47,650 bases of DNA from JAOUJD01 sp964353935 (GTDB taxonomy: Bacteria; Pseudomonadota; Gammaproteobacteria; Burkholderiales; Burkholderiaceae_F), in assembly GCA_964353935.1 (NCBI GenBank), contig CAYGXL010000001.1, positions 1 to 47,650 of the forward strand. The letters are read 5' to 3'. Both the position numbers and the translations under genes were made by a program. Of this stretch, positions 10,378-18,870 are shown piece after piece. The notes under the pieces are model-generated. The model did not search any database. It was not told the DNA's origin and saw only the letters and a list, made by a program, of their open reading frames with translations. Within the stretch, counting starts at the first letter, position 1. The number at the start of each line of letters is the position of its first letter.

Positions 10378-11672
10378 CAGCCCACCTTCTGCGCGCGTTT
10401 CAGCGCCTGGGCGAGGTCGTCGAGCAGGTCGGCCGGGTCTTCGAGGCCGACGGACAGGCGGATCGTGCCCTGGGTGATGCCGGCCGCCTCCAACTGCTCG
10501 TCCGGCACCCGGAAGTGGGTCGTCGAAGCGGGGTGGATCACCAGCGATTTCGCGTCACCGACGTTGGCGAGGTGCGAGAACACCTGCAGCGACTCGACGA
10601 AGGCGCGGCCGGCTGCGCGGCTGCCCCTCATGTTGAAGCTGAACACCGCGCCGCATCCGCGCGGCAGCAGGCGCTGCGCGAGCGCGTGGTCCGGATGCGA
10701 GGGCAGTTCGGGGTACGCGACCGACTCGACCGCGGCGTGGCTCGCCAGGAACCCGACCACCTTGCGAGTGTTGTCGACGTGGCGCTGCATCCGAAGCGGC
10801 AGAGTCTCGAGCCCCTGAAGCAGGAAGAAGGCGGTGTGCGGGCTCATGCAGGCGCCGAAGTCGCGCAGCCCCTCGCGCCGGGCGCGCAGCAGGAACGGCG
10901 CGACCGTGCTCTCCTCGGCGAAGTTCATCCCGTGGAAGCCGACGTAAGGCTCGGTGAGCGTCGGGAATCTGCCGCTGGCGAGCCAGTCGAACGTGCCGCC
11001 GTCGATCAGCACGCCGCCGATTGCGACGCCATGGCCGCCGATGAACTTGGTCGCCGAGTGATAGACGAGGTCGGCGCCGTGATCGAACGGCGTCATCAGG
11101 AACGGCGTGGTGAACGTCGAGTCGACCATCAGCGGCAACCCCCGGCGGTGCGCGATGTCCGCAACCGCCGGGATGTCGAGCACGTCGAGCCCCGGGTTGC
11201 CGAGCGTCTCGCCGAACAGCAACTGCGTGTTCGGCCGGATCGACCGCTCCCAGGCGCCGAGGTCGCGCGGGTCGATGAAGGTCGTGTCGATGCCGAAGCG
11301 CGCGAGTGTGTAGCCGAGCAGGTTGTGCGATCCCCCGTACAGCGAGCGGCTGGCCACGATATGCGCGCCGGCGCCCATCAGCGTGGCGATCGCAAGGTGC
11401 AGCGCCGCCTGCCCGCTGGCCGTCGCGATCGCGCCGACGCCTTTCTCGAGTGCCGCCATGCGCTCCTCGAAAACGGCGACGGTCGGGTTCGAGATGCGCG
11501 AATACACGTGGCCGGAGCGCTCCATGTTGAAGAGCGCGGCCGCGTGGTCGGAGTCTTCGAAGACGTACGACGCGGTGGCGTAGATGGGCACTGCGCGGCT
11601 GCCCGTGGTCGGGTCGGGCGGCTGGCCGGCGTGGAGCGCGAGCGTGTCGAAACCTGGATAGCGAACGGGCAT
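10377..11672 (-). CDS. metY: O-acetylhomoserine sulfhydrylase (aminocarboxypropyltransferase)
   Basis: PLP enzyme of the Cys/Met metabolism family, 431 residues, expected to convert O-acetylhomoserine plus sulfide (or methanethiol) to homocysteine (or methionine). The N-terminus FDTLALHAGQPPDPTTGSRAV is characteristic of MetY. Other landmarks are YSRISNPTVAVFEERMAALE, SGQAALHLAI, the PLP-lysine segment HSATKFIGGHG (about residue 208) and the long insertion typical of the roughly 430-residue MetY type rather than MetZ. I chose the ATG at 11672, and the frame upstream of it has no homology. First gene of a three-gene operon with an alpha/beta hydrolase and a LysE exporter. The window also holds metZ, so two direct-sulfhydrylation enzymes are present. 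Confidence 0.92.
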   Translation of the reverse strand: MPVRYPGFDTLALHAGQPPDPTTGSRAVPIYATASYVFEDSDHAAALFNMERSGHVYSRISNPTVAVFEERMAALEKGVGAIATASGQAALHLAIATLMGAGAHIVASRSLYGGSHNLLGYTLARFGIDTTFIDPRDLGAWERSIRPNTQLLFGETLGNPGLDVLDIPAVADIAHRRGLPLMVDSTFTTPFLMTPFDHGADLVYHSATKFIGGHGVAIGGVLIDGGTFDWLASGRFPTLTEPYVGFHGMNFAEESTVAPFLLRARREGLRDFGACMSPHTAFFLLQGLETLPLRMQRHVDNTRKVVGFLASHAAVESVAYPELPSHPDHALAQRLLPRGCGAVFSFNMRGSRAAGRAFVESLQVFSHLANVGDAKSLVIHPASTTHFRVPDEQLEAAGITQGTIRLSVGLEDPADLLDDLAQALKRAQKVG

Positions 11673-11695
11673 GGTGGCAGCCTGGTGCGTCGGAA

Positions 11696-11717
11696 GCCCG
11701 ATGATGCCAAATCGGGC
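11696..11717 (-). promoter_or_regulatory. Hairpin in the metY leader
   Basis: A 7-bp perfect inverted repeat (GCCCGAT at 11696-11702 and ATCGGGC at 11711-11717) with an 8-base loop, 24 bases before the metY ATG. No T-run follows, so it is not a standard terminator. It could be an RNA hairpin or a repressor site in the metY / cNMP-protein divergent region. Confidence 0.35.
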
Positions 11718-11823
11718 CGGCCGTATTGCGACCGCACATCGAAATCGCGTGCGTTTGCCATTGCGCATGCGGCCGCACGGGACTAGCGTGGAAGGCAGCG
11801 CAACGCGGCGAATGGAGGAGACG

Positions 11824-12312
11824 ATGACGACAGTGACCGTGGCGGATTTGGACATCGCACTCCGCCGGCAACCCCTGATGCGGGAGTTCACGCCGGCCCA
11901 GTTCGACCAGTTGATGAGCATCGCCGAACTGATGGACTTCGAGCCCAATGAAGTCATCCACCGCGAGGGCGACGAAAGCGACAAGCTCTTCCTGGTCGTC
12001 CGCGGGCACGTGGCGATCGAACTGGCCGGGCGCCTCGAGGTGCTGCGGGTCGAGACTGTCGGTCCGGGCGGCGAGTTCGGGTGGTCGTCGATGCTGCAGG
12101 GAGCGGGCCGCTACTTCCAGTCGCGCGCGCTCGACGGCGTCCAGGCCCTCGCGTTCGACGCCGCCGACCTGCGCCAGATGTGCGAGGAAGACCCGCGGTT
12201 CGGATACGCCCTGATGACGCGGCTGCTGGCCGTCGTCGCCGAGCGCCTGCAGGCCACGCGGCTGCAGATCGTCGACATGCACTGGACGCCCGCGAAGCGC
12301 GCCGGCGCGTAG
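11824..12312 (+). CDS. Cyclic-nucleotide-binding domain protein without DNA-binding domain
   Basis: A 162-residue protein consisting of a single cNMP-binding beta-roll flanked by helices (about residues 14-145), with no C-terminal winged helix. It is therefore a Crp-like sensor module rather than a transcription factor. The fold is visible in FEPNEVIHREGDESDKLFLVVRGHVAIEL and the phosphate-binding cassette GGEFGWSSMLQG, with an arginine-containing segment RYFQSRAL in place of the usual PRxA. True cAMP or cGMP binding is therefore uncertain. The ATG at 11824 follows a GGAGGAG at 11814-11820; an ATG at 11812 is too close to be used with that site. Divergent from metY. Confidence 0.85.
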   Translation: MTTVTVADLDIALRRQPLMREFTPAQFDQLMSIAELMDFEPNEVIHREGDESDKLFLVVRGHVAIELAGRLEVLRVETVGPGGEFGWSSMLQGAGRYFQSRALDGVQALAFDAADLRQMCEEDPRFGYALMTRLLAVVAERLQATRLQIVDMHWTPAKRAGA

Positions 12313-12402
12313 TTCGAGCACGTCGACGGCCGAGGGGATCGCGGACCGGCATCGTCCGCGGCCCGGTCCGTCGACGGCGGATCGGCCCCTTAGACTCCGC
12401 GG

Positions 12403-13359
12403 ATGGTCACGCGGAGTGCGTTGCATCCCCCGATCGAGCCGTTCGACAGCGGCATGCTGCCGCTCGACGACGTGCACACGATGTACTGGGAGGCGTCCGG
12501 CAAGCCTGACGGCGTTCCGGTGCTGTTCCTGCACGGCGGTCCCGGCGGCGGTTCGTCCCCCGAGCATCGGCGCTTCTTCGACCCGACGTTCTTTCGCGCG
12601 GTGCTGTTCGATCAGCGCGGTGCGGGAGCGTCGACGCCGGTGGGCGAAACGATCGGAAACACCACGCAGCAGCTGATCGACGACATCGAGCGCCTGCGGG
12701 AGTACCTCGGCATCGAGCGCTGGCTCGTCTTCGGCGGATCCTGGGGCAGCACGCTCGGCCTGGCGTACGGGCAGGCGCATCCCTCGCGCTGCCTGGGATT
12801 CCTGCTGCGCGGCATCTTTCTCGGTCGGCCGAGCGAAATCGACTGGTTCCTGCATGGGCTGAAGAACGTCTTCCCGGAGGCGTGGCACAAGTTCGCCGGG
12901 ATGCTGCCGCCGGACGAGCGCCGGGACCTGCTGCGTGGCTACCTGAAACGGCTGTTCGACCTGGACCCGCGGGTGCACCTGCCGTATGCGCGCGCGTGGA
13001 GCGAGTACGAGGGCACCTGCTCGACGCTGCTGCCGAATCCGGAGCTCGTTCGTCACTTCACCGAGGAGGCGCTCGGGCTCGCGAGGCTGGAGGCGCATTA
13101 CTTCGCGCACGAGTGCTTCCTCGGCCCCAATGAACTGCTGGGCCGGATCGACCGCATCCGCCACCTGCCGGCGTCCATCGTGCAGGCGCGCTACGACATG
13201 GTGTGCCCGATCGTGAACGCCGACGACCTCGCGCGTGCGTGGCCCTCGGCCCGCTACGTGATCGTTGCCGACGCGGGGCACTCGGTGTGGGAGCCGCCGG
13301 TGCGCGCGGCGGTGATCGCCGAACTCGAACACCTCAAACACCACCTGATGGAGGCCTGA
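12403..13359 (+). CDS. pip: Proline iminopeptidase
   Basis: Serine peptidase of family S33, 318 residues, that removes N-terminal proline from peptides in the cytoplasm. The family signature is complete: VLFLHGGPGGGSSP (oxyanion region, about residue 41), FDQRGAGAS, DIERLREYLGIERW, the nucleophile elbow GGSWGSTL (serine about residue 111), QARYDMVCP with the acid, and DAGHSVWEP with the catalytic histidine near the C-terminus. The ATG at 12403 starts the protein; there is no obvious Shine-Dalgarno, and a TAGACT hexamer ends only six bases before it. The next gene overlaps by one base (TGATG). Confidence 0.93.
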   Translation: MVTRSALHPPIEPFDSGMLPLDDVHTMYWEASGKPDGVPVLFLHGGPGGGSSPEHRRFFDPTFFRAVLFDQRGAGASTPVGETIGNTTQQLIDDIERLREYLGIERWLVFGGSWGSTLGLAYGQAHPSRCLGFLLRGIFLGRPSEIDWFLHGLKNVFPEAWHKFAGMLPPDERRDLLRGYLKRLFDLDPRVHLPYARAWSEYEGTCSTLLPNPELVRHFTEEALGLARLEAHYFAHECFLGPNELLGRIDRIRHLPASIVQARYDMVCPIVNADDLARAWPSARYVIVADAGHSVWEPPVRAAVIAELEHLKHHLMEA

Positions 13360-14147
13360 TGCCACGCTTTGCCGCGAACATCAGCACGCTGTATCCCGAA
13401 CATCCGCTGCCCGATCGCATCGGCGCCGCGGCTCGTGACGGCTTCGCCGCGATCGAAGTCCAGTCCCCGTATGCGGTCGGAGCACCCGAGTTGCGGCGCG
13501 CGCTGAACGAAGCCCGGACGCAACTGGTCCTGATGAACGCCCCGCAAGGCGACATGGACGCGGGGGAGCGCGGCCTGGCCGCGCTGCCGGGCCGCGAAGC
13601 GGAGTTCGAGGCGTCGATCGCCGAGGCCGTCGACTACGCCCGGGCCGTCGAGGCGCCGCGCGTGCACGTGATGGCAGGCAAGCCCGCCGCAGGAACGAAC
13701 CCCGCGGAAGCGGAGCGCGCTTTCGTGCGGAACCTGCAGCGCGCCTGCGCGGCCTTTGCGCCTCACGGCATCCGCGTGATGATCGAGCCGATCAACACGC
13801 GCGACATGCCGGGCTACTTCCTGACGATTCCCGAGCAGGCCGAGGCGATCATCGCGCGCGTCGGCGCGGCCAACCTGGCGCTGCAGTTCGACGTCTATCA
13901 CGCGCAGATCATGGTCGGCGACGTGTCGAAGCGCATCGAACGCCTGTTCCCCCGGATCGGCCACGTCCAGATCGCGGGTGTCCCGGAGCGCCACGAGCCG
14001 GACACCGGGGAGGTCAACTACCCCGCGGTGTTCCGCTTGCTGGACCGACTCGGCTACGCGGGCTGGGTCGGATGCGAGTACCGCCCGGCGCGCGGGGCGT
14101 CGCCTGGCGGGACGTCGGCCGGACTGGGCTGGCTGCGCCGCGGCTGA
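13359..14147 (+). CDS. hyi: Hydroxypyruvate isomerase
   Basis: TIM-barrel sugar-phosphate-isomerase-like protein of 262 residues that interconverts hydroxypyruvate and tartronate semialdehyde. It starts with the Hyi-type RFAANISTLYPEHPLPDRI. The four expected metal or catalytic positions are visible: Glu in MIEPINTRDMPGYFL (about residue 143), Asp and His in LQFDVYHAQIMVGD (about 178), Gln in HVQIAGVPERHEPDTGE (about 205) and Glu in VGCEYRP (about 240). The start ATG shares one base with the pip stop, so it is translationally coupled to an unrelated peptidase. No other glyoxylate genes are nearby except possibly the GlcD-like oxidase 7 kb away. Confidence 0.9.
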   Translation: MPRFAANISTLYPEHPLPDRIGAAARDGFAAIEVQSPYAVGAPELRRALNEARTQLVLMNAPQGDMDAGERGLAALPGREAEFEASIAEAVDYARAVEAPRVHVMAGKPAAGTNPAEAERAFVRNLQRACAAFAPHGIRVMIEPINTRDMPGYFLTIPEQAEAIIARVGAANLALQFDVYHAQIMVGDVSKRIERLFPRIGHVQIAGVPERHEPDTGEVNYPAVFRLLDRLGYAGWVGCEYRPARGASPGGTSAGLGWLRRG

Positions 14148-14176
14148 TCCGCTGGGTCGTCGCGCGTATCGGGCGC

Positions 14177-14205
14177 TTGGCGTCGCCTCCCGGCGAGGCT
14201 ACGAT
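14177..14205 (+). promoter_or_regulatory. Predicted sigma-70 promoter of the CBS protein gene
   Basis: TTGGCG at 14177-14182 and TACGAT at 14200-14205 are separated by 17 bases, the optimal spacing. The -10 is preceded by GGC. The resulting leader to the ATG at 14268 would be about 55 bases and contains GAGGAGG before the start. Confidence 0.5.
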
Positions 14206-14267
14206 GCCCCTCCAGTTCAACCGCCGCGCGGCCCCTCCGGTTCCTCGCGCGCGCCGAGGAGGCACCG

Positions 14268-14720
14268 ATGAAAGTCGCCGACATACTGCGAGTCAAGGGC
14301 AACGCCCTGTTCACGGTGACGCCGGACACGCCGCTTTCGCACGCGTTGGCGATGATGGCCGAGCAGGACATCGGCTCGGTGGTCGTGATGGAGTACGGCG
14401 AACTGGTTGGCATGCTGACCTTTCGCGAGGTCATCAACCGCGTCCACGCCAACGACGGTGCCGTCGGCGACATTCGCGTGCGCAAGGTGATGGACGACTC
14501 GCCGCTGACCATCACGCCGGCGACCGACGTGATGGAGGTGCGGCGGCTGATGCTCGAGCGGCATGCGCGCTACCTGCCGGTGCTCGACGGCCGCACGCTG
14601 GCCGGTGTCATTTCCTTCTATGACGTCGCCCGGGCGGTGCTCGAGGAGCAGAGCTTCGAGAACCGCATGCTCAAGGCGTACATCCGCGACTGGCCCGAGC
14701 CCGAGGAGGCGCGGTCCTAG
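14268..14720 (+). CDS. CBS-domain protein
   Basis: A 150-residue protein made almost entirely of two CBS domains (about residues 8-60 and 75-130), i.e. one Bateman module with no attached catalytic domain. Typical CBS strands are seen in GSVVVMEYGELVGMLTFREVI and ARYLPVLDGRTLAGVISFYDVA. Such modules bind adenine nucleotides such as AMP, ATP or SAM and act as energy or ligand sensors. The partner protein is unknown. A strong GAGGAGG lies upstream of the ATG. The following FAD oxidoreductase gene begins inside the stop codon (TAGTG), suggesting linked expression. Confidence 0.9.
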   Translation: MKVADILRVKGNALFTVTPDTPLSHALAMMAEQDIGSVVVMEYGELVGMLTFREVINRVHANDGAVGDIRVRKVMDDSPLTITPATDVMEVRRLMLERHARYLPVLDGRTLAGVISFYDVARAVLEEQSFENRMLKAYIRDWPEPEEARS

Positions 14721-15730
14721 TGCGCCCCGGTTCCGCCGGACCGCTGCCCGACGGCTTCCGGGTTGCTGTTGTCGGCGCCGGCGTTTCCGGCCTCATCTGC
14801 GCGAGCACGCTGAAGGTGCGGGGCGCGCACGTCGTCGTCTTCGAATCCGCCCGCCGCCCCGGCGGCCGCGCCGCCACCGAGATCACGCCGGCCGGCAGCT
14901 TCGACCACGGTACCCAGTTCTTCACGGCGCACAGCGCCGATTTCGACGGGCTCGTATCGGAGTGGTGCGGCGATGGGCTGGTCCAGCCGTGGACGGCGCA
15001 GGTGATCGAGGTCGAGGGAGAAGGTGCGGTGGACAAGACCGCATCGGCCCGGCGCTACATCGTCCGCGAGGGCATGCAGGCGCTCGGCCGCAGGCTGGCG
15101 GCCGATGTCGACGTGCGGTTCGACGTCATGGTCGCGTCCGTGACGAAGCAAGGCAATTCGTGGCATCTGCTCGATGCGCAGGGCAAGAGCCTCTCGCATG
15201 GCGGCTACGACGCGGTCGTGCTGGCGGTTCCGCAGCCGGCCGCGCTTCTCGGCGCCGCCCCCGAACTGGCCCGGCGCGCGAAGCAGATCGTCTGGCAGCC
15301 TTGCTGGGCGGCGTTGCTGGCGATCGAGCCGGCGAGCGGTTTCGATTTCGGCGGCGCCTTCGTCAATGATCATCCGGCACTCGCGTGGGTCACGCGCGAG
15401 GAGTCGAAGCTCTCGCCGCGGTCGGCGCTCGGCGAGCGCTGGGTGTTGCATGCGACGCCCCGGTGGTCGGCGCTGCATCTGAATCACTCCGTCGACGACG
15501 TCGCCGCCACGCTCGCTGGCGCGTTCGCGAGCCGCTTCAACTTCAGTTTCCGGCCCGCGTTCCTGACCGCGCGGCGCTGGCTCACCGCCACGCCTGCGAA
15601 TCCGCTGAAGCAGGCTTTCCTGTGGGACCCGACCCTGCGCATCGGCGCGGTCGGCGACTGGTGCGGCGGCCCGCGGCTCGAGGGCGCCTTCATGTCGGGC
15701 CGCTCGCTTGCACAGGCCATCAGCGCGTAG
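14720..15730 (+). CDS. NAD(P)/FAD-dependent amine oxidoreductase, renalase-like
   Basis: A 336-residue flavoprotein. The dinucleotide-binding motif VAVVGAGVSGLICASTL (about residues 15-31), the acidic strand end VVFESARRPGGRAAT and the following FDHGTQFFTA are typical of the renalase-like NAD/FAD oxidoreductases found in proteobacteria. The C-terminal GAVGDWCGGPRLEGAFMSG (about residues 310-328) is the conserved FAD-contact segment of the same group. Substrate unknown. It uses a GTG start that overlaps the stop of the CBS gene by one base. Cytoplasmic; no signal peptide despite a proline-rich N-terminus. Confidence 0.87.
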   Translation: MRPGSAGPLPDGFRVAVVGAGVSGLICASTLKVRGAHVVVFESARRPGGRAATEITPAGSFDHGTQFFTAHSADFDGLVSEWCGDGLVQPWTAQVIEVEGEGAVDKTASARRYIVREGMQALGRRLAADVDVRFDVMVASVTKQGNSWHLLDAQGKSLSHGGYDAVVLAVPQPAALLGAAPELARRAKQIVWQPCWAALLAIEPASGFDFGGAFVNDHPALAWVTREESKLSPRSALGERWVLHATPRWSALHLNHSVDDVAATLAGAFASRFNFSFRPAFLTARRWLTATPANPLKQAFLWDPTLRIGAVGDWCGGPRLEGAFMSGRSLAQAISA

Positions 15731-15750
15731 CCGCTCGCGCCGCGAACCCC

Positions 15751-15756
15751 GATAAT
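15751..15756 (+). promoter_or_regulatory. Possible -10 element before the LplT-PlsC gene
   Basis: GATAAT in the 52-base gap, 27 bases before the GTG start. No recognisable -35. Confidence 0.3.
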
Positions 15757-15782
15757 TGTGCTGCGCCCGGGGAGGGCGGGGA

Positions 15783-17690
15783 GTGGAGTTGAGCGCGGGA
15801 AGCCAGTTCGACCTGTTGCGGCAGCGGCGATTCGCGCCGCTGTTCTGGGTGCAGTTCCTCGGCGCGGCGAACGACAACGTCTTCAAGTTCGCGTTCACAC
15901 TGCTCGCCACATACGGCGCGTCGAGCTGGGGCGGCGTGGACGCGAGGCTGGCAGGATTCCTGATCGGGGGCCTGTTCATCGCGCCCTTCGTGCTCTTCTC
16001 CGCGACGAGCGGCCAGCTGGCGGATCGCCTCGAGAAGTCCTGGCTCATCCGCCGGGTGAAGGAAGCGGAAATCGTGATCATGCTGATCGCCGCGGCCGGG
16101 TTCCTGCTGCAGGTGCCGGCGCTGCTGTACCTCACGGTCTTCCTGATGGGGCTGCACTCGACCGTGTTCGGCCCGGTCAAGTACTCCTACCTGCCGCAGC
16201 ACCTCGACACGCACGAGATCACGGGCGGCAACGGGCTGGTGGAGATGGGGACTTTCGTCGCCATCCTCTTCGGGACGATCGGCGGCGGCTTGCTGATCAA
16301 CCAGTTCGGGCCGAGCGGTGCCGCCGCCACCGCTGCGGCGGTCCTCGTCATCGCGGTGCTCGGCCGTGCCGTGGCTCAGTTGGTTCCGCTGTCGCCCGCC
16401 GCGGACCCGAGCCTGCGGATCAACTGGAATCCGATCACCGAGACCACGGCCAACCTCCGGATCGCGCACTCGAGCCCCGCGGTGTTCAACTCGATCCTCG
16501 GCATTTCGTGGCTCTGGTTCTTCGGCTCGATCTTCCTGACCAGCTTCACGCCGTTCGCGCGCGAGAACCTCGGCGGCGACGAGGGCGTGGTCACGTTCCT
16601 GCTCGCGGTGTTCTCGTTCGGCATCGGCACCGGCTCGCTGGTGACCGAGCGGCTGTCGGGTCGCAAGGTGGAGATCGGCCTCGTGCCGCTGGGATCGATC
16701 GGCATGACCGTGTTCGCCGTCGACCTCTATTTCGCTTCGCGCGGCTTCGCGGCGATGCAGGGCGCGACGCTCGTCGAGTTCCTCCGCCACGACGGCGCCT
16801 GGCGCATCGCGTTCGATCTCGCCGCGCTGTCGTTCTTCGGCGGCCTGTACTCGGTGCCGCTCTACGCCCTGATCCAGAGCCGCGCCGAGAAGACGCACGT
16901 CGCGCGCATCGTCGCAGCCAACAACATCCTGAACGCGTTGTTCATGGTGACGGCGTCACTGATGGCGGCGGCGCTGCTCTCCGCGGGACTGACGATCCCG
17001 CAGCTGTTCCTGGTCACCGCCGTCCTGAACGCCGCCGTGGCGGCCTACATCTATCGCCTCGTGCCGGAGTTCCTGCTGCGCTTCGTCGCCTGGGTCCTTG
17101 CCCACACGCTGTACCGGGTGCGGTCGATCGAGACGGACCGCATCCCGGAGCAGGGCGCGGCCGTGCTGGTGTGCAACCACGTCAGCTTCGTCGACGCGAT
17201 CGTCATCATGGGCGAGAGCCCGCGGCCGATCCGCTTCGTGATGGACCACCGGATCTTCAGGGTTCCGTTGATGAACTGGTTCTTCCGGAACGCCAAGGCG
17301 ATCGCGATCGCGCCCGCGAAGGAGGATCCGACGATGCTGGAGAAGGCCAACGTGCGCATCGACGCGGCGCTCGCCGACGGCGACCTCGTCTGCATCTTCC
17401 CGGAAGGACGGATCACCGACACCGGCGAGATGTACCCGTTCAAGCAGGGCGTCGCGCGGATCGTCGAACGCAATCCCGTGCCCGTGATCCCGATGGCGCT
17501 GCGCGGCCTGTGGGGCTCGTTCTTCTCGCGCTTCGGCGGCGCCGCGTTCTCGCGGCCGATCGACGCGCGCCTGCGCCGCGGACTGCGGTCCAGGGTCGAG
17601 TTCATCGTCGGCGAACCGGTTCCGGCGGCACAGGCCTCGCCTGAGCTGTTGATGCAGCGCGTCGCGGAACTTCGGGGCAGCGAACGCTGA
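15783..17690 (+). CDS. LplT-type MFS transporter fused to PlsC acyltransferase
   Basis: A 635-residue two-domain protein. The N-terminal ~420 residues form a major facilitator with about 12 helices and the LplT-like opening FWVQFLGAANDNVFKFAFTL, plus GPVKYSYLPQ, both typical of lysophospholipid flippases. The C-terminal ~200 residues are a PlsC/LPLAT acyltransferase with motif I NHVSFVD (about residue 464) and motif III FPEGRITDTGEM (about residue 539). Together they suggest that lysophospholipid is imported and re-acylated at the inner membrane. The acyl-ACP synthetase (Aas) domain present in longer three-domain relatives is absent. GTG at 15783 follows GGGGAGG; TTG at 15789 is an alternative. 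Confidence 0.9.
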   Translation: MELSAGSQFDLLRQRRFAPLFWVQFLGAANDNVFKFAFTLLATYGASSWGGVDARLAGFLIGGLFIAPFVLFSATSGQLADRLEKSWLIRRVKEAEIVIMLIAAAGFLLQVPALLYLTVFLMGLHSTVFGPVKYSYLPQHLDTHEITGGNGLVEMGTFVAILFGTIGGGLLINQFGPSGAAATAAAVLVIAVLGRAVAQLVPLSPAADPSLRINWNPITETTANLRIAHSSPAVFNSILGISWLWFFGSIFLTSFTPFARENLGGDEGVVTFLLAVFSFGIGTGSLVTERLSGRKVEIGLVPLGSIGMTVFAVDLYFASRGFAAMQGATLVEFLRHDGAWRIAFDLAALSFFGGLYSVPLYALIQSRAEKTHVARIVAANNILNALFMVTASLMAAALLSAGLTIPQLFLVTAVLNAAVAAYIYRLVPEFLLRFVAWVLAHTLYRVRSIETDRIPEQGAAVLVCNHVSFVDAIVIMGESPRPIRFVMDHRIFRVPLMNWFFRNAKAIAIAPAKEDPTMLEKANVRIDAALADGDLVCIFPEGRITDTGEMYPFKQGVARIVERNPVPVIPMALRGLWGSFFSRFGGAAFSRPIDARLRRGLRSRVEFIVGEPVPAAQASPELLMQRVAELRGSER

Positions 17691-17752
17691 GGGCCGGGTG
17701 TCGAGCGTTCGGATTGCCCTGGGTTTCCTGCAGGGTGCGTCGGCGACCCTCG

Positions 17753-17758
17753 TACAAT
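17753..17758 (+). promoter_or_regulatory. TACAAT -10-like element just before aroC
   Basis: TACAAT ends eight bases before the aroC ATG. If it is a real -10, transcription would start at or within a couple of bases of the ATG, giving a leaderless mRNA; no Shine-Dalgarno is visible. No good -35 at 16-18 bases. Confidence 0.4.
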
Positions 17759-17766
17759 CCGTCGCC

Positions 17767-18870
17767 ATGTCCTCCACGCTCGGCCATCTCTTCCGCGTCA
17801 CCAACTTCGGCGAATCGCACGGCCCGGCGATCGGCTGCGTGATCGACGGCTGTCCGCCGGGGCTGCCGCTGTCGGCCGCCGACCTGCAGCCCGATCTCGA
17901 CCGGCGCCGGCCGGGCACGTCGCGCCATGTGACGCAGCGGCGCGAGTCCGACGAGGTCGAGATCCTCTCGGGCGTCTACGAAGGCGTGACGACCGGCACT
18001 CCCATCGCGCTGCTCATTCGCAACGCGGACCAGCGCAGCAAGGACTACGAGAACCTCCTCGACACATTCAGGCCCGGGCACGCGGACTACACCTACTGGC
18101 GCAAGCACGGCCTGCGCGACCCGCGCGGTGGTGGACGCTCGTCGGCCAGATTGACGGCGCCGATGGTCGCCGCCGGCGCGGTGGCGAAGAAGTGGCTGCA
18201 GGCGACGCACGGCACGCGCGTTCGCGGTTGCATGGAGCAGATCGGCGAGGTCGTCATTCCCTTCATGAACTGGGACGACGTCGAAGGCAACCCGTTCTTC
18301 GCGCCGGATGCCGGGTCGGTCGCCGAACTCGAGGCATACATGGACGCGCTGCGAAGGAGCGGCGACTCGGTCGGCGCGCGGTTGCGCGTCACCGCGAGCG
18401 GAGTTCCGGTCGGCCTCGGGGCACCGCTTTACGACAAGCTCGATGCCGACATCGCTTACGCGATGATGGGCATCAACGCGGTCAAGGGCGTCGAGATCGG
18501 CGCCGGCTTCAATGCGGTGACGCAGAAGGGCTCCGAGCACGGCGACGAACTGCTGCCCGACGGCTTCGCCACCAATCACGCCGGTGGCGTGCTCGGCGGC
18601 ATTTCGACCGGGCAGGACATCGAGGTCTCGATCGCGATCAAGCCGACGTCGAGCATTCGCCTGCCGCGCCGTTCCATCGATCGCGCGGGCGAACCGACCG
18701 TCGTCGAAACGCACGGCCGCCACGATCCCTGCGTCGGAATTCGCGCCACGCCGATTGCCGAGGCCATGCTGGCGCTGGTGCTGATCGACCACGTGCTGCT
18801 GCATCGCGCGCAGAACGCCGACGTGCGGCACGATGTCCCGCCGATCCCGGCGGCCTCGCGCTCCCGCTGA
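17767..18870 (+). CDS. aroC: Chorismate synthase
   Basis: Last step of the shikimate pathway: 5-enolpyruvylshikimate-3-phosphate to chorismate, requiring reduced FMN. The 367-residue protein begins SSTLGHLFRVTNFGESHG. It contains the family signatures GESHGPAIGCVIDGCP (about residue 16), GGGRSSARLTA (about residue 121) and HDPCVGIRATPIAEAM near residue 320. The expected histidines at 19 and 106-equivalent positions are present. Upstream in-frame codons from 17698 show no conservation, so the ATG at 17767 is chosen. Its stop overlaps the next start by one base (TGATG), forming an aroC-MFS-M48 protease operon. Its chorismate feeds the trp genes found later in the window. Confidence 0.96.
   Translation: MSSTLGHLFRVTNFGESHGPAIGCVIDGCPPGLPLSAADLQPDLDRRRPGTSRHVTQRRESDEVEILSGVYEGVTTGTPIALLIRNADQRSKDYENLLDTFRPGHADYTYWRKHGLRDPRGGGRSSARLTAPMVAAGAVAKKWLQATHGTRVRGCMEQIGEVVIPFMNWDDVEGNPFFAPDAGSVAELEAYMDALRRSGDSVGARLRVTASGVPVGLGAPLYDKLDADIAYAMMGINAVKGVEIGAGFNAVTQKGSEHGDELLPDGFATNHAGGVLGGISTGQDIEVSIAIKPTSSIRLPRRSIDRAGEPTVVETHGRHDPCVGIRATPIAEAMLALVLIDHVLLHRAQNADVRHDVPPIPAASRSR

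Noticed and set aside
11672..11824. A second SAM riboswitch in front of metY
   Set aside because: I looked for the GATTTG, GCTTGC, CAAAT and GCTAAAG elements on the minus strand. Only a simple 7-bp hairpin is present.
10555..13365. Minus-strand open frame of 936 codons
   Set aside because: It runs antisense through metY, the cNMP protein and pip, all with clear family motifs. Its own translation is Arg/His-rich with no family features, an effect of high GC.
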